From contig NZ_CP014854.1 of the NCBI RefSeq assembly GCF_002214365.1, forward strand, positions 496,001-560,000: DNA of 64,000 nt, in the 5' to 3' direction. The notes under the pieces are model-generated. The model made no database searches. It was not told the DNA's origin and saw only the letters and a program-made list of their open reading frames with translations. A program made the position numbers and the translations under genes. The DNA is from Thermococcus celer Vu 13 = JCM 8558. Its GTDB lineage: Archaea > Methanobacteriota_B > Thermococci > Thermococcales > Thermococcaceae. Shown piece after piece: positions 24,499 through 33,497 of the stretch; the first letter of the stretch is position 1; the number at the start of each line of letters is the position of its first letter.

Positions 24499-25137
24499 AT
24501 GCTCTCCAACGGTTCGCTCATAAGATTCGTCCTTCCCAAGGGACGGCTCCTCAGGGGCTCGCTGGAAGTCCTTCAAAGGGCCGGGATCGAGCTGAGACCA
24601 CCGGGCGAGAGGAGGCTCGTCGAGAGGGTTGGCAACCATGAGGTTCTCCTCGCAAGGGCCTTTGACGTTCCCGTTTACGTTGAGTACGGGGTCGACGTCG
24701 GCATCACGGGGAGCGACGTCGTTGAGGAGAGGGGAAGCGACGTCCTCGTGCCCCTCGAACTACCCTTCGGGAAGTGCAGGCTCAGCCTGGCAATGCCCAA
24801 CGAGAACAGGGTTGATCCGGAGGACATGGACGGTTACAGGGTGGCCACGAAGTACCCAAACGTAACGGGGCGCTTCTTCGAAAAACTCGACGTGGAGGTT
24901 GATATACTGAGGCTCAGCGGGAGCATCGAGCTGGCGCCCAAGGTAGGAATCGCGGACGCGATAGTCGACATCGTCGAGACCGGGACCACGCTCCGGGCGA
25001 ACGGGCTCGTCGAGGTTGCAAGGGTTATGGACGTCTCGGCACTGCTCCTCGTCAACAGGATAGCCCAGAAGACGAAGTTCGAGGAGATAAACGGGCTCGT
25101 CCTTGGGATAAAGGAGGCGATTGAGAATGGAAGTTGA
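24499..25137 (+). CDS. hisG: ATP phosphoribosyltransferase, short form
   Basis: First step of histidine synthesis: ATP + PRPP to phosphoribosyl-ATP. Product of 212 aa, lacking the C-terminal regulatory domain of long His[22 protein letters not shown] opens the protein, [16 protein letters not shown] and [23 protein letters not shown] (PRPP-binding, ~145-165) follow. Needs HisZ. ATG at 24499 follows GGTGTGAGG. It overlaps hisD by 11 nt. Confidence 0.93.
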   Translation: MLSNGSLIRFVLPKGRLLRGSLEVLQRAGIELRPPGERRLVERVGNHEVLLARAFDVPVYVEYGVDVGITGSDVVEERGSDVLVPLELPFGKCRLSLAMPNENRVDPEDMDGYRVATKYPNVTGRFFEKLDVEVDILRLSGSIELAPKVGIADAIVDIVETGTTLRANGLVEVARVMDVSALLLVNRIAQKTKFEEINGLVLGIKEAIENGS

Positions 25138-26260
25138 ACTTGAGGAATACGTGGGGAAGATCCTGCGGGATATCCGCAAGAGAGGAATCGAAGCCGTGAG
25201 GGAGTACTCGGAGAGGTTCGACGGCTACTCCGGAGACTTCCGCGTGAGCGAGGAGGAGTTCGAGGAGGCCGTGGAGAGCGTGCCCGAGGGGGACCGCGAG
25301 GTGATCCTGCGCACCGTTGAACGCCTCTGGGAGTACCACGAGAGGCAAAAACCGAAGGAGGAGCTCTTCATCAAGAACGGCTCCCTCTACGGCCTGATTT
25401 ACCGCCCGATAAGGAGGATAGGGATCTACGTCCCCGGCGGGAAGCCGCTCCCATCGACGCTGATGATGGTCGGGGTGCCCGCCAGGATAGCCGGGGTTAA
25501 GGAGATGGCCGTAACGACGCCGCCGAAGGACGGAAAGGTGAACCCCTACGTGCTCTACGTGGCTCAGCTACTCGGGATAGACGAGGTCTACAAGCTCGGT
25601 GGGGTGCAGGCGATAGGGGCCATGGCCTACGGGGTCGGAATGAAGAAAGTCGACAAGATATTCGGTCCCGGGAACAGGTTCGTCAACGAGGCGAAGAGGC
25701 AGGTCTTCGGCGTTGTGGGCATAGACGGCCTCGCCGGCCCATCCGAGATAGCGGTGATAGCGGACGGAAGCGCCGAGGGGGAGTACGTCCTGGCCGACCT
25801 GCTCAGCCAGCTCGAGCACGGGAGGGAGAGCAGGGCGTGGCTACTGACGACGTCGCGGGAACTCGCGGAGTACTGCTCGCGCGATGGGGTGGAGGTCGTC
25901 CTCTGCGGAACCCTCGAGGAATGCGCGGAGAAGGCCAACGAAATTGCCCCAGAGCACCTCGAGATAATCACCGAGAGGCCGATGGAGCTCGTTGAGCTAA
26001 TCGAGAACGCGGGGGCGGTGTACCTCGGCCCATACACGCCCGTCCCTGCGGCCGACTACTTCCTCGGCGTCAACCACGTCCTTCCGACGGGAGGGGCGGC
26101 GAGGTTCGGCGGCGTCCTCAAGGTGAGGGACTTCGTGAAGCCGGTGAGCCTCGCGATGGTGGGCAGAGAGGAGTTCCTGAGGGAGAGGGAACTCGGGATC
26201 CGTCTGGCCGAGGTTGAGGGTATGGAACTGCACAGGAGGAGCATGGAGGTTCGGAGATGA
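25127..26260 (+). CDS. hisD: Histidinol dehydrogenase
   Basis: Last two steps: NAD-dependent oxidation of histidinol to histidine. Product of 377 aa, slightly short of the common 420-430. [26 protein letters not shown] is the NAD-region signature; [16 protein letters not shown] and [14 protein letters not shown] are family motifs; SQLEHGRES and [12 protein letters not shown] contain the zinc/catalytic His. ATG at 25127 within the end of hisG; a TTG at 25121 is less likely. Confidence 0.94.
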   Translation: MEVELEEYVGKILRDIRKRGIEAVREYSERFDGYSGDFRVSEEEFEEAVESVPEGDREVILRTVERLWEYHERQKPKEELFIKNGSLYGLIYRPIRRIGIYVPGGKPLPSTLMMVGVPARIAGVKEMAVTTPPKDGKVNPYVLYVAQLLGIDEVYKLGGVQAIGAMAYGVGMKKVDKIFGPGNRFVNEAKRQVFGVVGIDGLAGPSEIAVIADGSAEGEYVLADLLSQLEHGRESRAWLLTTSRELAEYCSRDGVEVVLCGTLEECAEKANEIAPEHLEIITERPMELVELIENAGAVYLGPYTPVPAADYFLGVNHVLPTGGAARFGGVLKVRDFVKPVSLAMVGREEFLRERELGIRLAEVEGMELHRRSMEVRR

Positions 26261-26799
26261 GGCGCGAGACGGGGGAGACGGAGGTAACGGTGGAGCTCGA
26301 CGTGGCGGGCGGGATAAGGACGGGCGATGGAGTTCTCGACCACCTGCTCACCGCCCTCTTCTTCTACATGGGGCGGGAGGCGAGGGTCGAGGCGAGCTAC
26401 GACCTCAGGCACCACCTCTGGGAGGACGTCGGGATAACCCTCGGCGGGGAGTTGAGGGGAAAGCTCCCCGAGAGGTTTGCGCGCTTTGGGAACGCGGTGA
26501 TGCCGATGGACGACGCACTGGTACTCGTGGCGGTGGACGTCTCGGGGAGGCCCTACGCGGCCGTTGAGCTTTCCTTCGAGGAGGGCGAGGAGGGTTTCGA
26601 GAAGGCCCTCGTCCGGGAGTTCCTCTGGGGGCTGGCGAGGGGTCTGAAGGCAACGATTCACGTGAAGACCCTGAGCGGAACCAACGCCCACCACGTCATC
26701 GAGGCGGCCTTCAAGGGGCTCGGCGTGGCGCTCGGAAAGGCCGTTCGGGAGAGCGGGAAGGTGGAGAGCACGAAGGGCCTGCTGGAGGTGTGGGATTGA
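26257..26799 (+). CDS. hisB: Imidazoleglycerol-phosphate dehydratase
   Basis: Mn-dependent dehydratase, 180 aa, monofunctional. Two copies of the metal motif are visible: [13 protein letters not shown] and [14 protein letters not shown], plus [18 protein letters not shown]. It overlaps hisD by 4 nt (ATGA). The length is a little short of usual (about 190-200 aa), due to compact termini. Confidence 0.93.
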   Translation: MRRETGETEVTVELDVAGGIRTGDGVLDHLLTALFFYMGREARVEASYDLRHHLWEDVGITLGGELRGKLPERFARFGNAVMPMDDALVLVAVDVSGRPYAAVELSFEEGEEGFEKALVREFLWGLARGLKATIHVKTLSGTNAHHVIEAAFKGLGVALGKAVRESGKVESTKGLLEVWD

Positions 26800-27386
26800 T
26801 AGCGATAGTGGACCTGGGGATAGGCAACCTCGCCAGCGTGAGGAAGGCCCTGGGGGGAACCGTAACCAGCGACCCCTACGAGATGGAGAGGGCTGAAAAG
26901 CTCGTCCTGCCCGGCGTCGGGAACTTCGGGGCGGTCGTTGAGAGGCTCGAGCCGCTGAGGGGGGTCATACTCGATGCCATCAACGACGGAAAGCCCTTCC
27001 TCGGGATATGCCTCGGTCTCCAGCTCCTCTTCGAGGGGAGCGAGGAGAGCCCCGGGAGCGAGGGGCTTGGTGTCTTCAGGGGCAGGGTAGTGCGCTTTAG
27101 GGGGGTCAGAACCCCCCACATCGGCTGGAACCAGCTCTGGAAGAGGAAAGAGTGCCCGCTCTTCGAGGGGATCCGCGACGGGGCTTACTTCTACTTCGTC
27201 CACTCCTATTATGCTGTTCCGGAAGAGGGGGACATCGTCGCGGGAGTCACCGACTACGGGTCGGGGGGCAGGAGGGTCGTCTTCACCTCGGCCGTCTGCA
27301 GGGAGAACGTCTACGCCGTCCAGTTCCACCCCGAGAAGAGCGGGAGGAACGGACTGCTCGTCATGAGGAACTTCAGGGGGCTCTGA
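26796..27386 (+). CDS. hisH: Imidazole glycerol phosphate synthase, glutaminase subunit
   Basis: Class I glutamine amidotransferase, 196 aa, supplying ammonia to His[19 protein letters not shown] at the N-terminus, nucleophile Cys in PFLGICLGLQLLFEGS (~residue 72), and the His-Glu pair in VYAVQFHPEKSG. Start: the TTG at 26796 has GGAGGTG seven nt before it, while the GTG at 26790 abuts the RBS. It overlaps the end of hisB. Confidence 0.92.
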   Translation: MIAIVDLGIGNLASVRKALGGTVTSDPYEMERAEKLVLPGVGNFGAVVERLEPLRGVILDAINDGKPFLGICLGLQLLFEGSEESPGSEGLGVFRGRVVRFRGVRTPHIGWNQLWKRKECPLFEGIRDGAYFYFVHSYYAVPEEGDIVAGVTDYGSGGRRVVFTSAVCRENVYAVQFHPEKSGRNGLLVMRNFRGL

Positions 27387-27387
27387 G

Positions 27388-28086
27388 ATGGAGGTTTACC
27401 CGGCGATAGACCTGATGGGCGGAAGGGCCGTGCGGCTGTACAGGGGGAGGAGGGATTCGGTTAAGGTCTACGGCGACCCGGTGGAGATAGCGGAGCGCTT
27501 CGCGGGGCTGATCGATAAAATCCACGTGGTGGACCTCGACGGTGCCTTCGGGGGCTTTCCGAGGAACCTCGACGTGGTGAAGGAGATAATCAACGAGACC
27601 GGCCTCAGAGTCCAGTTCGGCGGCGGGCTGAGGAGTTACGGGGCGGTGGCGAGGGCCTACGAGATCGGGGTGGAGAACGCCATAATCGGAACGCGGGCCT
27701 TCGACGTTGAGTTCCTCGAACGGATCACGGGGGATTTTGACGGGATAACCGTAAGCCTCGACTCCAGGGCCGGAAGGGTGGCCGTGAAAGGCTGGCTCGA
27801 GGAGGGAATGGACGTCAGAGAGGCCTACGATTTCCTGAGGAAGCACGTGAACAGGTTCATCTACACCTCTGTGGAGAGGGACGGAACGCTGACCGGAATA
27901 GAGGAAATCGAGCGCTTCTGGGGGGACGGCGAGTTCATCTACGCCGGGGGCGTCTCGAGCGTCGGGGACGTGGAAAAACTGATGGAGATAGGCTTCTCGG
28001 GAGTGGTCGTGGGGAAGGCCCTCTACGAGGGTAAAATTGGACTGGAGGAGCTCCTGGAGGCGGTGAGATGTTGGCCAAGAGGATAA
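27388..28086 (+). CDS. hisA: ProFAR isomerase HisA
   Basis: Amadori isomerase of the TIM-barrel HisA/HisF group, 232 aa. [18 protein letters not shown] with the catalytic Asp at ~8; [42 protein letters not shown] with the second Asp (~130); [17 protein letters not shown] immediately after hisH; ends overlapping hisF by 19 nt. Confidence 0.94.
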   Translation: MEVYPAIDLMGGRAVRLYRGRRDSVKVYGDPVEIAERFAGLIDKIHVVDLDGAFGGFPRNLDVVKEIINETGLRVQFGGGLRSYGAVARAYEIGVENAIIGTRAFDVEFLERITGDFDGITVSLDSRAGRVAVKGWLEEGMDVREAYDFLRKHVNRFIYTSVERDGTLTGIEEIERFWGDGEFIYAGGVSSVGDVEKLMEIGFSGVVVGKALYEGKIGLEELLEAVRCWPRG

Positions 28087-28826
28087 TCGCGGCCCTCGAC
28101 GTGAGGAACGGCCGGGTCGTGAAGGGGATAAGGTTCGGGAACATCAGGGACGCCGGGGATCCGGTGGAGCTGGCGAGGCGCTACGAAGGGGAGGGGATAG
28201 ACGAGATAGTCTTCCTCGACATAACCGCCTCGCACGAGGGGCGGGGGATCCTTCTGAGGCTCGTCGAGAGGATAGCGGAGGAGATATACGTCCCCTTCAC
28301 GGTCGGGGGCGGAATAAGGACGGTGGAGGAGGCCAGGGAGATAATCAAGCGCGGCGCCGACAAGGTCTTCATCAACACCGCCGCGGTGGAGAGGCCGGGG
28401 CTCGTGAGGGAGATAGCGGAGGTGGTTGGAACCGCGAACCTCGTCGTCGCGATAGACGCGAAGTGGAACGGGAGGTTCTGGGAGGTCCACACCCACGGCG
28501 GAAGGAGGGCGAGGGGAATAGATGCCGTGGAGTGGGCCAGAACCGTTGAACAGCTTGGGGCCGGCGAGATACTCCTGACGAGCATGGACACCGACGGAAC
28601 GAAGAACGGCTTTGACGTACCGCTGACAAGGGCGGTCGTCGATGCCGTTGACATCCCCGTGATAGCCTCGGGAGGCGCTGGAAAGCCCGAGCACTTCTAC
28701 GAGGCCTTCAAGGCTGGAGCCGAGGCGGCGCTCGCCGCTTCCATCTTCCACTACGGCGAGTACACCGTCGGCGAGCTCAAGGGGTTCCTCGCGGAGAGGG
28801 GAGTCCCGGTGAGGCTGGACTACTGA
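28068..28826 (+). CDS. hisF: Imidazole glycerol phosphate synthase, cyclase subunit
   Basis: TIM-barrel cyclase, 252 aa. [20 protein letters not shown] has the catalytic Asp (~11); [22 protein letters not shown] and [15 protein letters not shown] with the second Asp (~130); [16 protein letters not shown]. Works with HisH. The ATG lies inside the end of hisA, with GGAGG upstream. Confidence 0.95.
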   Translation: MLAKRIIAALDVRNGRVVKGIRFGNIRDAGDPVELARRYEGEGIDEIVFLDITASHEGRGILLRLVERIAEEIYVPFTVGGGIRTVEEAREIIKRGADKVFINTAAVERPGLVREIAEVVGTANLVVAIDAKWNGRFWEVHTHGGRRARGIDAVEWARTVEQLGAGEILLTSMDTDGTKNGFDVPLTRAVVDAVDIPVIASGGAGKPEHFYEAFKAGAEAALAASIFHYGEYTVGELKGFLAERGVPVRLDY

Positions 28827-28835
28827 GGTGATGGC

Positions 28836-29459
28836 ATGGATGACTTAATCGAGAAGGTCGACTGGGAGAAGAACAATGGGATCGTCCCGGTCGTCGTCCA
28901 GGATACGAACGGGGAGGTTCTAACGCTGGCCTACGTGGACAGGGAAGCGTTGAAGAGAACCCTCGAGACGGGCTACGCCCACTACTACTCGCGGAGCAAG
29001 AAGCGGGTAAGGATGAAGGGGGAGGTCAGCGGGAACACCCAGAGGGTTCGGGAGGTCAGGGTGGACTGCGACAGCGACGCCCTGCTCTTCATAGTGGAGC
29101 AGAAGGGCGTTGCATGCCACACTGGGAACTACTCCTGCTTTTACAGGAAGCTGGGCGAGCCCGAGCGGGTCCTGCCGATGGACTACTCGCTGGAGGTCCT
29201 TCGAGAGCTCGAGGAGCTGATAAGGGACAGGAAAGGGAACCCGAAGGAGGGTTCCTACACGTCGAAGCTCTTCAGGGAGGGCAGGGAGAGGATATACAAG
29301 AAGTTCGGGGAGGAGGCGGTCGAGGTTCTCGTGGCGGAGACGAGGGAGGGCCTGATATACGAGACCGCTGACGCGCTCTACCACCTGCTCGTTCTCCTCG
29401 CCTACAACGACGTTTCCCTCGGAGAGGTGATGGCCGAGCTCAGGAGGCGGAGGGGATGA
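28836..29459 (+). CDS. hisI: Bifunctional PR-AMP cyclohydrolase / PR-ATP pyrophosphatase
   Basis: HisIE fusion, 207 aa, catalysing steps 2 and 3. The HisI half has GEVLTLAYVDREALKRTLET, HYYSRSKKRVRMKGEVSGN and zinc Cys in VDCDSDALLFIVEQKGVACHTG and YSCFY. The HisE half begins near residue 120 (LRELEELIRDRK) with KFGEEAVEVLVAE and LIYETADALYHLLVLL. ATG after GAGGTGATGGC; overlaps hisC by 4 nt. Confidence 0.94.
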   Translation: MDDLIEKVDWEKNNGIVPVVVQDTNGEVLTLAYVDREALKRTLETGYAHYYSRSKKRVRMKGEVSGNTQRVREVRVDCDSDALLFIVEQKGVACHTGNYSCFYRKLGEPERVLPMDYSLEVLRELEELIRDRKGNPKEGSYTSKLFREGRERIYKKFGEEAVEVLVAETREGLIYETADALYHLLVLLAYNDVSLGEVMAELRRRRG

Positions 29460-30472
29460 TAGACCCGCTGGTTAAGTCCTTCGAGCCCTACCGCGTCGTT
29501 GAGGGGAACTACAGGATACGGCTCGACAAGAACGAGAACCCATACGACCTGCCGGACTGGGTGAAGGAGGAGATGTTCGAGGAGCTGAGGGAGCTTTCCC
29601 TCAACCGCTACCCGCACGTAACCTCAATGCCGGCGAGGGAGGCGATAGCCGACTTCTACGGGCTCTCACCCGAGAACGTCGCCGTGGGAAACGGCGGAGA
29701 CGAGCTGATAGGCCACCTCGTCAGGCTCTTCAGGGGAAACCACGTTGTCGTGACGCCGCCGACCTTCGGCATGTACACCTTTTACGCAAGGCTGAACGGC
29801 TTCCCCCTCGTCGAGGTGCCCCTGAGGGAGGACTTCACGCTGGACGGTGGAGCCGTGGCGGAGAGGTCGAAGAACGCGAAGGTCATATTCATAGCCTCAC
29901 CCAACAACCCAACCGGAAACCTCCAGCCAGAGGAGGAGATAATCGAGGTGCTCGAGACGGGAAAACCCGTGGTGCTTGACGAGGCCTACGCCGAGTTCGC
30001 GGGAAAGAGCCTCTGGAGGCTCATCGAGGAGTATCCCAACCTCGTGGTGCTGAGGACGTTCTCCAAGGCCTTCGGTCTGGCCGGCGTCAGGGCGGGCTAC
30101 TTCCTCGCGGGAGAAGAGGTCGTGGAAGCGCTCTACAGGATAAAGTCCCCCTTCAGCGTTGGGGTGATGACAATGGCCGCCGTAGGAGTCGTTCTCAGGC
30201 ATCCCGCCCTCATGGAAAAGCGCGTGGCTAAGATCATCGAGGAGAGGGAGAGGATAAGGAGGAAATTCGGGGAGTTCACCTACCCGAGCGACGCCAACTT
30301 TCTGCTGATGCGGCTGAACGCCCACGGCTTCCTTCTAAAGAGGGGGATAGTGGTCAGAAAGCTCGCCGGAAGGCTGGAGGGGCACATACGGGTCACGGTC
30401 GGGCGGAGGTGGGAGAACGACGAGCTCATCCGGGCCCTCAAGGACTACCTGGAGGCGGAAGGGTGTGGGTAG
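29456..30472 (+). CDS. hisC: Histidinol-phosphate aminotransferase
   Basis: PLP enzyme, 338 aa. IRLDKNENPYDLPDWVKEE at the N-terminus, VGNGGDELIGHLVRLF, SPNNPTGNLQ, DEAYAEF, and the PLP Lys in TFSKAFGLAGVRAGYFLA (~residue 202). Overlaps hisI by 4 nt and the following phosphatase gene by about 10 nt. Confidence 0.93.
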   Translation: MIDPLVKSFEPYRVVEGNYRIRLDKNENPYDLPDWVKEEMFEELRELSLNRYPHVTSMPAREAIADFYGLSPENVAVGNGGDELIGHLVRLFRGNHVVVTPPTFGMYTFYARLNGFPLVEVPLREDFTLDGGAVAERSKNAKVIFIASPNNPTGNLQPEEEIIEVLETGKPVVLDEAYAEFAGKSLWRLIEEYPNLVVLRTFSKAFGLAGVRAGYFLAGEEVVEALYRIKSPFSVGVMTMAAVGVVLRHPALMEKRVAKIIEERERIRRKFGEFTYPSDANFLLMRLNAHGFLLKRGIVVRKLAGRLEGHIRVTVGRRWENDELIRALKDYLEAEGCG

Positions 30473-31182
30473 TCTTTGACGTCGACGGCGTTCTCATAGA
30501 CGTGAGCGGGAGCTACGACCAGGCGGTAAAGCTCACCGTCGAGTACCTCCTGAGGCTGTTCGGAATCGAAAGGGAGGTAAAGCCCGAATGGGTCAGGGAG
30601 CTAAGGAGAAAGGGCTCCTTCGGGGACGACTTCAAGGTCAGCGAAGCCTTAATACTGTTCTCCCTCGCGGGGGACGTGGAGGAACTCGTGGAGGAGTTCC
30701 CGGCGGGGGGGACGATAGACTGGGTTCGGGAGAGGTTCGGCTTCGAGGTTCACGACGGGAGCATCGAGAGGGTCTTCAACACCTTCTACCTCGGGATGGA
30801 ATACGGTGGGAGGATCTTCGACTTTCCGGGGCTGTGGAGGCGGGAGAGGCCCATCGTTAAAAGGGAACTCCTCGAGGAGGCGTCGAAGCGCTTCAAACTC
30901 GGGGTGGTCACTGGGAGGAGTTCCCTCGAGATGGAACTCGCCGAGAGGGTAATCGGTTTCCACTTCGAGAAGGCCGCCACGCGGGAGCTCTACCTGAAGC
31001 CCGACCCGCGAGCGCTCCGGGAGCTCGTGAATGGCGAGCCGGGGGTTTACGTGGGCGACACCCTCAACGACGAGCTCTTCATCGAGAACTACAGGAGAAA
31101 GTACGGGGAGTTCGATTTCGTGATGGTCGGACGGGAAGTTGGGGACGTTAACGAGTTCCTTGAAAGGATACTGGAGGGATAG
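30463..31182 (+). CDS. HAD-superfamily phosphatase, candidate histidinol-phosphate phosphatase
   Basis: Product of 239 aa. HAD motif I is WVVFDVDGVLIDVSGSY at the very N-terminus; motif II VVTGRSSLEM near 147; the KPDP Lys segment; motif IV GVYVGDTLNDELFI. The operon otherwise lacks a histidinol-phosphatase (no hisB N-terminal domain, no PHP-type hisJ), so this gene fills the gap. From memory, a HAD-type histidinol phosphatase has been described in Thermococcus. GTG start at 30463 within the end of hisC, RBS GGAGGCGGAAG. Confidence 0.8.
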   Translation: MWVVFDVDGVLIDVSGSYDQAVKLTVEYLLRLFGIEREVKPEWVRELRRKGSFGDDFKVSEALILFSLAGDVEELVEEFPAGGTIDWVRERFGFEVHDGSIERVFNTFYLGMEYGGRIFDFPGLWRRERPIVKRELLEEASKRFKLGVVTGRSSLEMELAERVIGFHFEKAATRELYLKPDPRALRELVNGEPGVYVGDTLNDELFIENYRRKYGEFDFVMVGREVGDVNEFLERILEG

Positions 31183-31184
31183 GA

Positions 31185-31964
31185 ACGAGGATAGCCGTTG
31201 TAGGTGCCGGAACGATTGGAGGGGCCATCGCGGTCGCGCTGAAGGAGGCGGGGCACGAGGTGGTGGCGACGAGGAGGAACGTGGAGAAGGCCTCGTGGCT
31301 GAAGGAGAAGGGAGTAACCGTTACCCGGGACAACAGGAAGGCCGCAGGGGAAGCGGACGTCGTCTTCCTCGCGGTCAAGCCCGGCAAGGTCGGGGCCGTC
31401 CTCGGGGAGATAGCGGACGTCGTCGAGGGCAAGCTCGTGATATCGGTTGTCGCGGGCGTATCGCTGAAGGAACTCAAGAGGCTCGCCAGCGCGAAGTTCG
31501 TCAGGGCCATGCCCAACATAGCCATCCTCGCCCGCGAGTCCTTCACGGCCTACTCCACCGACGACCTCGATGGGGATGAGGTGGAACTCGTCGAAAGGCT
31601 TTTGAGGACGTTCGGGGCGTGCGTAAGGGTCGAAGAGGAGCACATGGATGCAATAACCGGACTGAGCGGCTCCGGACCGGCTTACGTCACGGTCTTCCTC
31701 GAGGCGATGGTGTACGGCGGCCTGAGGGTGGGCCTGCCGAGGGACGTGGCGAAGCTCGCCGCGCTCCAGACCCTGCTCGGGACGGCCAAACTGCTCATGG
31801 AGACGGAGGCCCATCCCGCGGAGGTCAGGGAGTGGGTCATAACACCAGAGGGAACGACAATAGACGGCGTCTTCGAGCTCGAGGAGGGGAAGATACGGAC
31901 GGCGGTGATGAAGGCCGTCGACGCCGCTACCAAGAAGTCGAGGATACTCTCAAAGAAGGTATGA
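31185..31964 (+). CDS. proC: Pyrroline-5-carboxylate reductase, start codon not canonical
   Basis: Last step of proline synthesis. About 259 aa. The Rossmann motif RIAVVGAGTIGGAIAVALKEAGHE begins right after the previous stop; RAMPNIAILARES and the C-terminal GLSGSGPAYVTVFLEAM and LRVGLPRDVAKLAALQTLLGTAKLL are ProC hallmarks. The expected ATG before RIAVV is ACG (31185-31187), with GGAGGG (31173-31178) perfectly placed before it. No ATG, GTG or TTG occurs in this frame between a TGA at 31161 and GTG 31260, and that GTG would delete the dinucleotide-binding motif. It may start at ACG (or ATA 31179/31191), or carry a start mutation. Confidence 0.85.
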   Translation, partial: TRIAVVGAGTIGGAIAVALKEAGHEVVATRRNVEKASWLKEKGVTVTRDNRKAAGEADVVFLAVKPGKVGAVLGEIADVVEGKLVISVVAGVSLKELKRLASAKFVRAMPNIAILARESFTAYSTDDLDGDEVELVERLLRTFGACVRVEEEHMDAITGLSGSGPAYVTVFLEAMVYGGLRVGLPRDVAKLAALQTLLGTAKLLMETEAHPAEVREWVITPEGTTIDGVFELEEGKIRTAVMKAVDAATKKSRILSKKV

Positions 31965-31968
31965 GAAG

Positions 31969-31978
31969 CCTTAAAAAC
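31969..31978 (+). promoter_or_regulatory. TATA box of the trmG10 gene
   Basis: CCTTAAAAAC lies about 25 nt before the ATG at 31999, so the transcript is nearly leaderless. Confidence 0.5.
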
Positions 31979-31998
31979 CCGGCCGGAAAGCTCCACCC

Positions 31999-32991
31999 AT
32001 GCTCTACGTGGAGATACTCGGGAACCTCCCGGAGATGGCGCGGGACGAGGTAAGGGCGATGCTCGAGCTCGCCGGCGGGGAGATAGTCAGCCGGGACTAC
32101 CTCCTTCTCGGGGTTAACGCCGGCGAGGAGGCCCTCCCCTTTCTGGACAGGCTCGGCCTCTCCCACGAGTACGGGAAGCTCGTGATCGAAGCCGATTCCG
32201 TGGAGGAGCTCCTCGAGAAGGCGAGAGGGGTGGAGTGGCCCATTGGGGGAACCTTCAAGGTGGACACCGAGACGATGGCCAACTGCAGGCACAACGTCCT
32301 CGACCTTCCGCGGAAGCTCGGGGCGGTTATCCACTCGAAGGGCTTTCGGGTTAACCTCTCAAGGCCGGACACCCTCGTGAGGGTCTACTGCGGCGAGAGG
32401 CTCCACGCCGGGGTAAGGCTCCGCTTCTTCGATCCCAAGGACTTTGAGAGGAGGAAGGCCCACCACAGGCCCTTCTTCCGGCCGATTTCACTCCACCCGA
32501 GGATCTCCCGCGCTCTGGTGAACCTGACTAAGGCCAGGCGCGAGCTCCTCGACCCCATGATGGGGGCAGGTGGGATACTCATCGAGGCCGGCCTCCTCGG
32601 GTTGAGGGTCTACGGCGTTGACATAAGGCCCGAGATGGTCGAGGGGGCAGGGATGAACCTGAGGCACTACGGAATAACGAACTACGAGCTTAGACAGGGG
32701 GACGCCACGGGACTGGCGGGGCTCTTCCATAAACGGTTCGAGGCCGTCGCGACCGACCCGCCCTACGGCACATCCGCGACCTTGGCCGGAAGGAAGAGGG
32801 ACGAGCTGTATCGCGACGTTCTCGGGAGCATCCACGACGTTCTCGAGCCCGGCGGCAGGCTGGCGATAGCCTTTCCGGCCGACTTCGACGGGGAAGAAGA
32901 GGCGGAGAGGGTTGGTTTTAAACCCGTAGGCAGGTACTACCAGCGGGTCCACAAGAGCCTTGAGAGGTACTTCTACGTTTTCGAGCGATGA
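31999..32991 (+). CDS. trmG10: tRNA (guanine10-N2)-dimethyltransferase
   Basis: Makes m2,2G at position 10 of tRNA. Product of 330 aa, the length of the Pyrococcus enzyme. N-terminal THUMP domain (to ~residue 150; [34 protein letters not shown]), then [26 protein letters not shown]. The class I methyltransferase domain has [19 protein letters not shown] and the catalytic [12 protein letters not shown] (~residue 252). TATA box close upstream, no strong RBS. Confidence 0.92.
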   Translation: MLYVEILGNLPEMARDEVRAMLELAGGEIVSRDYLLLGVNAGEEALPFLDRLGLSHEYGKLVIEADSVEELLEKARGVEWPIGGTFKVDTETMANCRHNVLDLPRKLGAVIHSKGFRVNLSRPDTLVRVYCGERLHAGVRLRFFDPKDFERRKAHHRPFFRPISLHPRISRALVNLTKARRELLDPMMGAGGILIEAGLLGLRVYGVDIRPEMVEGAGMNLRHYGITNYELRQGDATGLAGLFHKRFEAVATDPPYGTSATLAGRKRDELYRDVLGSIHDVLEPGGRLAIAFPADFDGEEEAERVGFKPVGRYYQRVHKSLERYFYVFER

Positions 32992-33497
32992 GGCCGCGGT
33001 GGCATCCTCGGAAAGAAGAGGAATTTAGCGGGCGTTGGCGACCGACGGGTTTCCTGTCTGATTGGAACACAGTATCATTGTCTTTTTCACGCCCCGTTTC
33101 CAGTTTAAAGTGCCCGGGAGTCGGTTTCCTTCTCGATTACCTACCCGGTGGTAATTTTTCTTCAGATGTGTGCATTTTAACGTGGGAGGTTACACGGAGC
33201 CCAAATAGCGAACGGGGCATTTTCGAGGCATTTTAGATGGTAGAGAATCAACGGGAGGGGACCGTTAGTCTCCCCATCTCCTGTTTGGACGTTAAATCCG
33301 GTGAAGGGGATTTCGATTTCCCTGAATTGTTTAAGAACCTCCACCGTGCCACCACCCGGTTAACGAGGAATCGTAAGGCCTTTGAATTTTTGCGGATACC
33401 TTTTTAAATGAAGCGCGTTGACACGGGTTCCCGGAGAAAGTCTTAAATAGGAGTTACTGCATTCCTCTAATTGCCAGATGGAAGGTAAAAGTCAAGG
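32992..33497 (+). promoter_or_regulatory. CRISPR leader and flanking non-coding DNA
   Basis: About 500 bp with no supported gene. The part next to the array (about 33240-33497) holds A/T-richer stretches and a TATA-like CTTAAATAG (33442-33450), placing transcription start near 33470, about 30 nt before the first repeat. The crRNA-tag end of the repeat (GTGGAAAG) also says the array is read on the plus strand, so the leader is here. An open frame from 32988 to 33236 has no RBS and unprotein-like composition and is not called. Confidence 0.6.

Noticed and set aside
32988-33236. 82-codon frame before the CRISPR leader
   Set aside because: No RBS, atypical composition, and it overlaps the end of trmG10; better seen as non-coding.
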